Source of the DNA: an uncultured Collinsella sp.
GTDB lineage: Bacteria > Actinomycetota > Coriobacteriia > Coriobacteriales > Coriobacteriaceae
Direction: 5' to 3'
Assembly (NCBI GenBank): GCA_937989795.1
Contig: CALKBB010000142.1
Location: 1 to 33,838 of the forward strand
DNA: 33,838 nucleotides
Shown: positions 13,898 through 21,400 of the stretch, one piece after another
Layout: each line of letters begins with the position of its first letter
Position numbering within the stretch: the first letter of the stretch is position 1
Notes under the pieces: model-generated
What the model was told of the DNA's origin: nothing
The model's input: only the letters and a program-made list of their open reading frames with translations
Database searches by the model: none
Translations under genes and position numbers: made by a program

Positions 13898-15148
13898 ATG
13901 GTAAACGAGATCTGGACCATCAAGCGTTGTCTCGAGTGGACCAAGGAGTACCTGGCCGAGCGCGGCGAGGAGCACCCCCGTCTTTCTGCCGAATGGCTGC
14001 TGTGCGCAGCCACGGGTCTGGCGCGCATCGACTTATATATGCGTATGGACGAGACGCTCGATGCGGCGCAGCTCGAGACCATGCACGCGGCGGTCGTCCG
14101 CCGCGCCAAGGGCGAGCCGCTGCAGTACATTACCGGCAGCACGCAGTTCCGCATGATCGACGTCGCATGCGCCCCCGGCGTGCTCATTCCACGTCCCGAG
14201 ACCGAGATGCTCGTCGAGGAAGTCCTCAATTATCTGGATGCCGAGGTGCTGAGCCCCGAGGCTGCCGCCCGTCAGCGCGTTGAGCTGCCCTGGAACGACG
14301 AGGTCGAGCAAGCGCGCAAAGCCGAAGCCGCGTTGGCCGACGAGCGAGCGACGGCCGAGCGCCGTGCCGCTAACCTCACAGCTGCCGATGAGGCGGCGCT
14401 AGGCAGCGACGTACTGGGCAGCCGTGCCTATGCCGAGGAACTGGCCGACCGCGAGGCCGAGGAAGCCGCCGCGCAGGCAGCAGATGCCGAGGCCGAGGAG
14501 GCCGCCGAGCCCGAGCTCGACGAATACGGCATCGCCATCGAAGGCGCCGACCACGAGGCGTCTCTGACGGAGGATGCCGCCGCGCCCGCTCCGGTCGAGC
14601 CCCGTATCGCCCGCGTTCTCGAGGTCGGCTGCGGCACGGGCTGCATCTCGCTTTCCCTTGCCTGGGAGCGCCGCGGCCATGTCACCTGCACCGCTACCGA
14701 TATCGAACCGCGTGCCATTGACCTGGCCAACAAAAACCGCGACGCGCTCGGGCTTACGTCCGATGAGGTCGCCTTCAGCCTCACAAACCTGGTGAGCTCT
14801 ATCCCCCGCGAGGAATGGGGCACCTTCGACGTGCTCGTCTCCAACCCGCCTTACATTCCGACTGACGTCATGCGCTCGCTGCCGCACGAGGTCAAGGACT
14901 TCGAGCCCGATTTAGCGCTCGAGGGCGGCGCCGACGGCCTCGATATCTTCCGCCGCCTGCTCAATGCGGCGCCCTATATGCTGCGCGCCGGCGGCCTGTT
15001 TGCCTGCGAGCTCTACGAGGGTGCCCTCGATGCCGCGGCCGAGCTCTGTCGCCAGGCAGGCCTTTCGGACGTGCGTATCGTCCACGACCTCACCGATCGC
15101 CCCCGCATCGTCCGAGCCATCGTCACCGAGCCCAAACAGCGCCAGTAA
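13898..15148 (+). CDS. prmC: Release factor glutamine methyltransferase with a large acidic insertion
   Basis: PrmC methylates the GGQ glutamine of peptide release factors with S-adenosylmethionine. The N-terminal substrate domain ends in the typical GEPLQYITGSTQF and GVLIPRPETEMLVEEVL (to residue 110). The catalytic domain has VLEVGCGTGCISL (SAM motif, 240-252), NPPYIP (316-321) and LALEGGADGLDI. Usual members have about 280-290 residues and about a dozen residues between these blocks. This one has 416, with residues about 112-235 forming an acidic Ala/Glu-rich, helix-forming insertion. The frame is unbroken and codon use looks normal, so it is not a frameshift. GAGGGGAGG precedes the ATG. 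prmC is normally followed by tsaC; here hicAB lies in between. Confidence 0.93.
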   Translation: MVNEIWTIKRCLEWTKEYLAERGEEHPRLSAEWLLCAATGLARIDLYMRMDETLDAAQLETMHAAVVRRAKGEPLQYITGSTQFRMIDVACAPGVLIPRPETEMLVEEVLNYLDAEVLSPEAAARQRVELPWNDEVEQARKAEAALADERATAERRAANLTAADEAALGSDVLGSRAYAEELADREAEEAAAQAADAEAEEAAEPELDEYGIAIEGADHEASLTEDAAAPAPVEPRIARVLEVGCGTGCISLSLAWERRGHVTCTATDIEPRAIDLANKNRDALGLTSDEVAFSLTNLVSSIPREEWGTFDVLVSNPPYIPTDVMRSLPHEVKDFEPDLALEGGADGLDIFRRLLNAAPYMLRAGGLFACELYEGALDAAAELCRQAGLSDVRIVHDLTDRPRIVRAIVTEPKQRQ

Positions 15149-15162
15149 CATTTATTAACTGG

Positions 15163-15192
15163 TTAGCAAAAATTATAAAGTAGTTTATAATT
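15163..15192 (+). promoter_or_regulatory. hicAB promoter overlapping a palindromic operator
   Basis: TTAGCA (15163-15168) and TATAAT (15186-15191) are 17 bases apart. The -10 box lies inside a perfect palindrome, AATTATAAA (15171-15179) and TTTATAATT (15184-15192) with a four-base spacer. This arrangement fits autorepression by the antitoxin or the toxin-antitoxin complex. Confidence 0.7.
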
Positions 15193-15216
15193 AGGACGGC
15201 TGAAAGAGGTCGGCCC

Positions 15217-15402
15217 ATGCAACCTCCTACCTTTCGGGAAATCATTGCCCTACTCAAGCACGATGGATTCGTGAAGGTCGCGCAAGTCGGTAGTCATGCT
15301 AAGTATGTTTCTGGTGACCGCGTTGTCACCGTGAACGGTTCTGGTGGTGATCGACCAAAGAAGGGCACGTGGGCAAGTATTCGTCGCCAAGCCGGATGGT
15401 AG
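15217..15402 (+). CDS. hicA: HicA-family toxin (mRNA interferase)
   Basis: This 61-residue protein has the compact dsRBD-like HicA fold: FREIIALLKHDGFVKVAQVGSHAKYVSGDRVVTVNG, with the conserved GSH motif (histidine is the catalytic residue), and a C-terminal KKGTWASIRRQAGW in place of the usual L..ILKQAGL helix. HicA cleaves mRNA and stops growth until bound by HicB. AGAGG lies eight bases before the ATG. It is followed after 11 nt by hicB, the classical toxin-first order. The AT-rich promoter contrasts with the neighbouring genes, suggesting acquisition. Confidence 0.9.
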   Translation: MQPPTFREIIALLKHDGFVKVAQVGSHAKYVSGDRVVTVNGSGGDRPKKGTWASIRRQAGW

Positions 15403-15413
15403 TTGGAGGCAAA

Positions 15414-15860
15414 ATGAGGCAGCGATTTACCTATGACTGCGTTCTCATAAAAGAAGACGACGGTTACTGCGCTAGCTTCCCGCAGATTCCCGGCGCCTTT
15501 GCCGATGGCGATACGCGCGAAGAAGCGATTGCCCATGCCACCGAGGCACTGATGGCGTTTTTGGCCGACGACCTCAACAACGGTTTGACTCCGGCAGGGT
15601 ACGAACGCTCGGCCGAGGTCGTGACCCTTTCAGTCGAAATCGACCACGAGGACGCTCGGGAAGCGGCGTGCCGAACATTTAAAGACGCAGCTCTGGACCT
15701 CAAAGTTTCCGCTCCGCGGATTACCGCGCTGGTCAAAGCCGGAAAGCTCGATGTTGAACTCGTCGACGGCCGTCGGATGATAACGATAGACAGCATCGAG
15801 CGCTACGCCGCCCAAGAACGCCACGCCGGCAGGCCAAAGAAGTTCGTCGCAGTCCAATAA
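15414..15860 (+). CDS. hicB: HicB-family antitoxin with C-terminal DNA-binding helix domain
   Basis: The 148-residue protein begins at ATG 15414, four bases after GGAGG; an upstream ATG at 15369 lies inside hicA. Residues 1-65 form the partial RNase-H-like HicB domain (YDCVLIKEDDGYCASFPQIPGAFADGDTREEAIAHATEAL), which covers the toxin's active site. Residues about 85-140 (DLKVSAPRITALVKAGKLDVELVDGRRMITIDSIERYA) look like an excisionase/MerR-type helix-turn-helix that could bind the palindrome upstream of hicA. No terminator is evident after the stop. Confidence 0.9.
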   Translation: MRQRFTYDCVLIKEDDGYCASFPQIPGAFADGDTREEAIAHATEALMAFLADDLNNGLTPAGYERSAEVVTLSVEIDHEDAREAACRTFKDAALDLKVSAPRITALVKAGKLDVELVDGRRMITIDSIERYAAQERHAGRPKKFVAVQ

Positions 15861-15994
15861 CCCCCTCACTTTCACCGACTACTGGAGCCGCTCACCAAAC
15901 CAACATGCGCTCTGGGCAAATAGGTTGAACGTTTCGTGCGAGAATGCCCCTCAGTAAACAAACTTGCACCAGAGCGTAAGGGGCTGGCATACAC

Positions 15995-16738
15995 ATGCAG
16001 ACGGTCTATCGGGTATTCGAGGGAACGCGTGAGCCGCATCGGCTCGCCGTCGAGCGTACGGCCGAGCTACTCGGTCGCGGTGGCCTGGCGCTTATTCCAA
16101 CCGAGACGGTCTACGGTGTCGCCGTGGCAGTCAACGCCTTCTCGGACGCCGTGCCCCAAGATACAAGCGAATTCCCATCGTGGCCGCGCGATCCGCAGGC
16201 TGTCGTCAATGGCGCCGCGGTCCCCGCGCTCGGTACCGGCTACCGCCGCATCTTTACCCTCAAGCAGCGCAAGCTCACCCAAACGGTCGCCTGGCTGGTT
16301 GATAATGCCGAAGCACTCGACCGCTATGGCGTGGATATCCCCGAAGAGGCTCGCGTACTCGCGCGACGATGCTGGCCGGGAGCCCTGACTATCGTGGTCA
16401 AGGCAGCCCCCTGCGTGCCGACCTTTATGCGCGCTGCCGACGACACCGTGGCCCTGCGCGCTTCGGCCTCTCCTGTGGTGCAGGCGCTCATCCGCGCCTG
16501 CGGCAGTCCGCTTGCCTGCACCAGCGCCAATACGCACGGCGCGCCCGCGCCGGCAAGCTTTGCCGACGTTGAGGACCGCATTCTGGAGGGGGTCGATGTG
16601 GCCGTCGACGCGGGCGAGACCCCGTGCCGCGACGCTTCGACCATCGTGACGTTTAAGCATGGCGAGCTTCAGATCCTGCGCCAAGGCGCGCTTCCCGCAT
16701 CAGAGATCGAGCGGGTTCTGTCCGACCCGATGCAATAG
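15995..16738 (+). CDS. tsaC: Threonylcarbamoyl-AMP synthase (Sua5/YrdC family)
   Basis: TsaC makes threonylcarbamoyl-AMP from threonine, bicarbonate and ATP for the t6A37 modification of ANN-decoding tRNAs. Visible motifs are ALIPTETVYGVAV, IFTLKQRK, RRCWPGALTIVVKA and PLACTSANTHGAPAP, followed by STIVTF near the C-terminus. There is no C-terminal Sua5 domain, so the short form is present (247 residues). A stretch of about 25-30 residues between VYGVAVAVNAF and YRRIFTLKQRK is longer than in usual members. AGGGG lies eleven bases before the ATG. glpK starts 13 nt downstream, suggesting co-transcription. Confidence 0.9.
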   Translation: MQTVYRVFEGTREPHRLAVERTAELLGRGGLALIPTETVYGVAVAVNAFSDAVPQDTSEFPSWPRDPQAVVNGAAVPALGTGYRRIFTLKQRKLTQTVAWLVDNAEALDRYGVDIPEEARVLARRCWPGALTIVVKAAPCVPTFMRAADDTVALRASASPVVQALIRACGSPLACTSANTHGAPAPASFADVEDRILEGVDVAVDAGETPCRDASTIVTFKHGELQILRQGALPASEIERVLSDPMQ

Positions 16739-16751
16739 AAAGGTGTAAGCG

Positions 16752-18293
16752 ATGTCGTTGAATCTGGGCAGCCTGGGCATGGAAGATGCCTCGTTTAACT
16801 TTGGCGGTTCCTACATCATGGCGCTCGACTGCGGCACCACCTCGGTGCTCGCGACCATCGTCGACGAGTACGGCTGCATCGTCGCCCAGGCGCGTCGTAG
16901 CGTCAAAACCAGCTTCCCGCGCCCCGGCTGGGTGGAGCAGGATCCCACGGAGGTGCTTGCCAGCCAGATCGGCGTGATGATGGAGGTCCAGTTTAAGAGC
17001 GGCATCCATTCCGATCGCATCGCCGCCATCGGTATCTCCAACCAGCGCGAGACCACGGTGGTATGGGACCGCGTGAGTGGCCAGCCTATCTACAACGCCA
17101 TCGTGTGGCAGTGTCGCCGCACCGCCTCGACAATCGATAAACTGGCCGAGCAGGGCTGCGAGGAGCTGGTGCGTTCCCGCACCGGCCTTACGCTCGACCC
17201 GTATTTCTCGGCCTCCAAGGTGCAATGGATTCTCGACAACGTCGACGGCGCGCGAGAGAGCGCGGCGGCGGGCGACCTTATGTTTGGCACCATCGACACC
17301 TGGCTCATCTACAACCTCACCGGCGGCCAGGTCTTTGCCACCGACTACACCAATGCCAGCCGCACAGCGCTCTTCAATATTCATACGCTGGACTGGGACG
17401 ATGACCTGCTGGCTCTCTTCGACATCCCGCGTGCCATGATGCCCGAGGTCCGTTGGAGCTCCGGTGACTACGGTCACGTCGCGAGCGACATCATGACCAA
17501 CATGCCGCCCATCATGGGTGTGGCGGGCGACCAGCAGGCGTCGCTGTTCGGTCACTGCTGCTTCCATCCCGGCCAGACCAAAAACACCTATGGCACGGGC
17601 TGCTTTATGCTCATGAATACCGGCGACGAGATCGTCGAATCCAAGAATGGCCTGGTCTCCACCATCGGTATCGCTGCGGACGGCAAGGTCAGCTATGCGC
17701 TCGAGGGTTCTATTTTTGCCGCCGGCTCAACGATGAACTGGCTGCGCGACAACATGGGCGTTATCTCCAACGTATCCGAATCGGCACGGCTCGCCTCCTC
17801 GATCAGCGACAACGAGGGATGCTACTTTGTCCCCGCTTTTGCGGGCTTGGGTGCACCTTGGTGGGACGCGCACGCCCGCGGCATCGTATGCGGTCTGACC
17901 GGCGCCTCGAGTCGCGCGACCATCGTGCGTGCCGCTTGCGAGTCCATGGCCTATCAGAGCTATGACGTGCTGCGTGCCATGGAGCAGGACGTGGGTCTTT
18001 CGATCGAGCGCCTGTCCGTCGATGGCGGCGCCTCGCGCAACGAGTTCATCATGCAGTTCCAGGCAGACTTGCTGGATATCCCCGTACTGCAATGTGAGTC
18101 GGTGGAGACAACGGCGATCGGTGCCGCGTATCTGGCGGGCCTCGCGGTTGGGTATTGGGAGGATCTGGAGGAGCTGGAGCAAAACACCCAGATCGTCAAG
18201 ACATTCCATCCCCATATGTCCGTTGAGCGTCGCGAGCACAACCTGGACGGTTGGCACGATGCGGTCAGGCGTTCGCTCAGCACCGCTCAATAG
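16752..18293 (+). CDS. glpK: Glycerol kinase
   Basis: This FGGY-family sugar kinase phosphorylates glycerol to glycerol-3-phosphate with ATP. The 513-residue protein has the first phosphate-binding motif YIMALDCGTTSVLATIVDE, the glycerol-contact block GWVEQDPTEV, ISNQRETTVVWDR, IVWQCRRT, TWLIYNLTGG, MGVAGDQQASLFG, KNTYGTGCFMLMNTG, FAGLGAPWWDAHARG and DGGASRNEFIMQFQADLL. The usual DQGTTS reads DCGTTS here, a substitution in the first motif. About 18 extra residues precede the domain; an internal ATG at residue 10 or 23 could also serve. GAAAGGTG lies eight bases before the ATG. Confidence 0.93.
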   Translation: MSLNLGSLGMEDASFNFGGSYIMALDCGTTSVLATIVDEYGCIVAQARRSVKTSFPRPGWVEQDPTEVLASQIGVMMEVQFKSGIHSDRIAAIGISNQRETTVVWDRVSGQPIYNAIVWQCRRTASTIDKLAEQGCEELVRSRTGLTLDPYFSASKVQWILDNVDGARESAAAGDLMFGTIDTWLIYNLTGGQVFATDYTNASRTALFNIHTLDWDDDLLALFDIPRAMMPEVRWSSGDYGHVASDIMTNMPPIMGVAGDQQASLFGHCCFHPGQTKNTYGTGCFMLMNTGDEIVESKNGLVSTIGIAADGKVSYALEGSIFAAGSTMNWLRDNMGVISNVSESARLASSISDNEGCYFVPAFAGLGAPWWDAHARGIVCGLTGASSRATIVRAACESMAYQSYDVLRAMEQDVGLSIERLSVDGGASRNEFIMQFQADLLDIPVLQCESVETTAIGAAYLAGLAVGYWEDLEELEQNTQIVKTFHPHMSVERREHNLDGWHDAVRRSLSTAQ

Positions 18294-18414
18294 GGCTGCG
18301 ACGGGGCGCTCGATACAACAAACCGCTAAACTTATGCACGGCGCGTGGCAACAGCACCGCGGCGTGCCTTGTCAGCAAGGCCATCTTCCGGCCGCAACGA
18401 AAGGGGTAAGACCC

Positions 18415-19062
18415 ATGACCGTTACCTACGATACGTCTCGCGTGACGCTTGTCGATCATCCGCTCGTCCAGCATAAGCTGTCGATCCTGCGCGACAAGAG
18501 CACCGGCACCAACCAGTTCCGCCAGCTCGTACGCGAGCTCGCGCTCTTTGACGGCTACGAGGCCATGCGCGACCTGCCCATGGAGGATGTCGAAGTCGAA
18601 ACCCCCATCACGACCGCCACGTTCAAGCAGCTTGCCGGCAAGAAGCTCGCCATCGTCCCCATTCTGCGCGCGGGCCTTGGCATGGTCGACGGCATCCTCG
18701 ACCTGGTGCCCTCCGCTCGCGTGGGCCACATCGGCATGGAGCGCGACGAGGTCACCCACGAGCCGCATGAATATTGCTGCAAGATGCCCAGGGATATCGA
18801 CCAGCGTATCTGCCTGGTCGTCGATCCCATGCTCGCCACGGGCGGTTCTGCCGAGATGGCTATCAGCTATCTGCGCGAGTGCGGTGTCAAGGACATCCGC
18901 ATGCTGTGCATCGTCGCGGCCCCCGAGGGTCTCAAGTCGCTGACCGAGAAAGACCCCGACGTGCATATCTATACCTGCGCCATTGACGACCACCTCAACG
19001 AGGCCGCCTACATCGTCCCCGGCCTGGGCGATGCCGGCGACCGCATCTACGGCACGCTGTAG
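18415..19062 (+). CDS. upp: Uracil phosphoribosyltransferase
   Basis: Upp salvages uracil with PRPP to form UMP. The 215-residue protein has HPLVQHKLSILRDKSTGTNQFRQL at the N-terminus, ITTATFKQLAGKKLAIVPILRAGLGM, the PRPP-binding CLVVDPMLATGGSA (133-146), and the uracil-contact C-terminus with YIVPGLGDAGDRIYGTL. AAAGGGG lies upstream of the ATG at 18415; the frame is open back to 17929, but that part overlaps glpK in another frame. The 121-nt gap after glpK contains no clear promoter. A stem-loop follows downstream. Confidence 0.96.
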   Translation: MTVTYDTSRVTLVDHPLVQHKLSILRDKSTGTNQFRQLVRELALFDGYEAMRDLPMEDVEVETPITTATFKQLAGKKLAIVPILRAGLGMVDGILDLVPSARVGHIGMERDEVTHEPHEYCCKMPRDIDQRICLVVDPMLATGGSAEMAISYLRECGVKDIRMLCIVAAPEGLKSLTEKDPDVHIYTCAIDDHLNEAAYIVPGLGDAGDRIYGTL

Positions 19063-19103
19063 TTTCTGGGCCAAACCGGCTAACGTCGAAAATACGAAGA
19101 AAC

Positions 19104-19140
19104 GGTGCGCGCGGACAAATAAAAGGCGACCGCGCTCACC
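19104..19140 (+). terminator. Possible stem-loop after upp
   Basis: GGTGCGCGCGG (19104-19114) pairs with CCGCGCTCACC (19130-19140) at 10 of 11 positions around a 15-nt A-rich loop. No T tract follows, so this may not be an intrinsic terminator. Confidence 0.35.
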
Positions 19141-19254
19141 CCTGTTAACGGACGTTTTGCCCTGCAGGGTTCGAGAAAAACGTATTACCGTACCTGCGGC
19201 ATAAAGAAGGTCTTAAGAAAACGAACAGGTGCGTATTAACCGATGCTTTTTCGG

Positions 19255-19282
19255 TTGTACTTTAGCGATTGGCTCGTACAAT
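19255..19282 (+). promoter_or_regulatory. Promoter of the ATP synthase operon
   Basis: TTGTAC (19255-19260) and TACAAT (19277-19282) are 16 bases apart, about 60 nt before the first gene of the atp operon. Confidence 0.6.
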
Positions 19283-19343
19283 AGTCACCAATGTTTGGCG
19301 GGAACTGTCCTGTGAGGCGTTAAAAAGGAAAGTGAGGACGCCA

Positions 19344-19655
19344 GTGTTTCAGATAGCCGATCTGCTCGCTATCGTTGCGGGCGCCATCGCGGGCGCGGTC
19401 GCCTTTCTTCCCTTTGTTTTTACGCTCAAGCCGGTTCTTGACGATAAGCAGAATGCGGACATGCTCAAGGGCATGGTGAGTCTGGCGGTCTCGGCGGTCG
19501 CCCTGCTCGTCTTTACCTTGGTTGTGTTTGCGTTGTTCGGAGAGGCATTTCGCATGTTCCTCCTGGGCGAGGCGATCGGCTTCGTGGCCTTTATGGCCGC
19601 CTGCGCGGTTCGCGTCGCCAAGGCGCTGCGAGATCCTCATGAGGTCGAAAGGTAA
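19344..19655 (+). CDS. Small membrane protein at the head of the atp operon (AtpI-like position)
   Basis: The 103-residue product from GTG 19344 (GAGG seven bases upstream) has three hydrophobic segments: about residues 4-27, 43-63 and 70-90. It sits directly before atpB, the place usually held by atpI/uncI, whose product helps assemble the c ring. I do not see a clear AtpI sequence signature, so the assignment rests on position and topology only. A GTG at 19332 is in frame but too close to its ribosome site, and the frame extends to 19269 without a good start. The stop is followed after three bases by the GTG of atpB. Confidence 0.65.
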   Translation: MFQIADLLAIVAGAIAGAVAFLPFVFTLKPVLDDKQNADMLKGMVSLAVSAVALLVFTLVVFALFGEAFRMFLLGEAIGFVAFMAACAVRVAKALRDPHEVER

Positions 19656-19658
19656 GTC

Positions 19659-20462
19659 GTGGAAATTTTTGAAAAGCTGCCTGATGAGATTAATCATCTG
19701 GTCAGCGAGTTCAGCTCCACCCCCGTCGTGGGCGATCTGAGCTGCGGCATCACGCAGTACTCGTTTTGGCTGATCGTCTCCACGATCGTGCTCCTGATCG
19801 TCCTGGCCGTGTTCAAGAAGAAGCAGACTTTGGTTCCCAAGGGCTTCTTCGTCAACGGTTTCGAGTACATCATCGAGTACGTCGAGAACGATATCGGCAA
19901 GGGCGTCGTGGGTGAGAACTGGAAGAAGCACTTCCCGTTCCTGTGCTCGCTTTTCCTGTTCATCCTGATCAATAACATGATCGGCCTGATCCCGGGAATG
20001 AAGCCCGGCACCGGCGCAATCGGCTCCACCGCCGCGCTCGCCATCTTCGCCTTCGTGTACTTCATCTACTACGGATGCAAGGCTCACGGCGTGATCGGCT
20101 ACATCAAGAGCCTCGCCCCGCAGGGCGTGAGCTTCCCGATGAACGTGCTTGTGTGGGTCGTCGAGCTTTTCTCGACCTTCCTGCGCCTCATCACGCTCGC
20201 CGTCCGTCTGTTCTGCAACATGTTCGCAGGACACGTGGTCATGGGCTCGTTCGCCATCATGGCGAGCATGTTCATGCAGCCGCTGCTTCAGCAGGTTTCC
20301 GCGGCCCACGCCGTCGGCGCCCTGCCTTCGCTGGCCTGGCTTGCCATCCTCATCCTGATTTATACGATTGAGCTTGTGGTCGGCGCCATCCAGGCTTACG
20401 TCTTCACGGTCCTTACCGCCGTGTATGTCTCCGAGGCAGAGGAGGTCGCGGAGGAGGAGTAG
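19659..20462 (+). CDS. atpB: ATP synthase F0 subunit a
   Basis: Subunit a forms the proton half-channels next to the c ring. The 267-residue protein has five or six membrane helices, the INNMIGLIPG motif and the essential arginine (R183) in LAVRLFCNMFAGH, followed by the C-terminal YTIELVVGAIQAYVFTVLTAVYV. It starts at GTG 19659 after GAAAGGTAAG, three bases past the preceding stop. The Gly usually found in RLFGN is Cys here. Confidence 0.95.
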   Translation: MEIFEKLPDEINHLVSEFSSTPVVGDLSCGITQYSFWLIVSTIVLLIVLAVFKKKQTLVPKGFFVNGFEYIIEYVENDIGKGVVGENWKKHFPFLCSLFLFILINNMIGLIPGMKPGTGAIGSTAALAIFAFVYFIYYGCKAHGVIGYIKSLAPQGVSFPMNVLVWVVELFSTFLRLITLAVRLFCNMFAGHVVMGSFAIMASMFMQPLLQQVSAAHAVGALPSLAWLAILILIYTIELVVGAIQAYVFTVLTAVYVSEAEEVAEEE

Positions 20463-20587
20463 TCTTCCGTTCGCGCCTTAAAGGTAAGGCAATTCGTTAA
20501 ACCGCTGGTGCCCGTACCCATGGAGCCTGGCAGTTATAAATAAGGTTATCCTGCGTGAAATAAGACACGCACGACAAAGGAGGAATC

Positions 20588-20782
20588 GTGGGAGTTATCG
20601 GTTACGGTCTCGGTGTTATCGGCGCTGGTCTTGCTATCGGCCTGTCTGCTCTGGGTGCTACGGGTGCTATGGCCCGTCAGCCTGAGGTCCAGGGCCGCGT
20701 GTTCACCGTCTTCATCATGGGCTCCGCCTTCGGCGAGGCTCTGGCTCTGATCGGCTTCGTTGTCGCGCTGATCGTTAAATAG
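20588..20782 (+). CDS. atpE: ATP synthase F0 subunit c
   Basis: The ring-forming subunit has two membrane helices joined by the polar ARQPE loop (29-33). The ion-binding carboxylate is Glu50 in AFGEALALIG. The residue after Glu is Ala and no Na+-type Gln is seen in helix 1, which points to protons as the coupling ion (inference). At 64 residues it is short compared with the usual 70-85. The GTG start has a very strong AAAGGAGG site, fitting the high copy number of c. A 125-nt gap separates it from atpB. Confidence 0.95.
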   Translation: MGVIGYGLGVIGAGLAIGLSALGATGAMARQPEVQGRVFTVFIMGSAFGEALALIGFVVALIVK

Positions 20783-20797
20783 CACGGAGCGTCAAGT

Positions 20798-21400
20798 ATG
20801 AATCTTTCATCCCAGAAGAGCGCGATCGCACTCTCCGCGTCCGCGGCCGCGCTGCTCATGCCGGTTTCCGCGTTCGCCGAGGACGGCGCTGCCGGTGCGG
20901 ACATCCTCATCCCTAAGATGGCGGAGTTCATCCCGGCGCTTATCGCCTTCCTGATTATCTGGATCGTGCTGGCCAAGGTCGCCCTGCCGGGCATCATGAA
21001 AACCATGGAGGAGCGCGGCAAGAAGATCGAGGAGAGCCTCGACGAGGCCGAGAAGACCAAGCAGGAGGCTATCGCCAAGCGCGCTGAGTCCGACTCGATC
21101 GTCACCGACGCCCGTCGTCAGGCTGCCGACATCGTTCTCGAGGCCCGTAAGGACGCCGAGTCCGAGCGCGCCCGTATCATCGAGGCTGCTCACAAGGAGG
21201 CCGAGGAGATCATCGCCAAGGCCCATACGACCGTCGAGGACGAGCGCAAGTCCATCTACGCCGGTGCCGCGAGCTCCATCGCCGACCTGTCCGTTGCCGT
21301 CGCCACCAAGATCGTGGGCGAGGCACTCGAGGACGAGACCGAGCAGAAGAAGCTCATCGAGCGCTACATCCAGGAAGCAGGTAGCCTGAATGCCGACTAG
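20798..21400 (+). CDS. atpF: ATP synthase F0 subunit b with signal-peptide-like N-terminus
   Basis: The peripheral-stalk subunit has a membrane helix (about 42-62) and a long charged coiled coil (65-165) rich in EA/KR repeats. It also has an extra N-terminus of about 27 residues: MNLSSQKSAIALSASAAALL, then MPVSAFA|ED, which reads as a signal peptide with an AFA cleavage site. Standard b subunits begin directly with the membrane helix. The total length of 200 residues exceeds the usual 160-170 by about that amount. Its 3' end overlaps atpH by 11 nt. Confidence 0.93.
   Translation: MNLSSQKSAIALSASAAALLMPVSAFAEDGAAGADILIPKMAEFIPALIAFLIIWIVLAKVALPGIMKTMEERGKKIEESLDEAEKTKQEAIAKRAESDSIVTDARRQAADIVLEARKDAESERARIIEAAHKEAEEIIAKAHTTVEDERKSIYAGAASSIADLSVAVATKIVGEALEDETEQKKLIERYIQEAGSLNAD

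Noticed and set aside
14231..14606. Frameshift or gene fusion as explanation for the extra length of PrmC
   Set aside because: The frame is continuous, both flanking domains are intact and in the same frame, and composition is the same on both sides; an insertion is the simpler reading.
18334..18366. GC-rich imperfect stem before upp as a pyrimidine attenuator
   Set aside because: No anti-terminator partner, no T tract and no PyrR-binding signature are visible.
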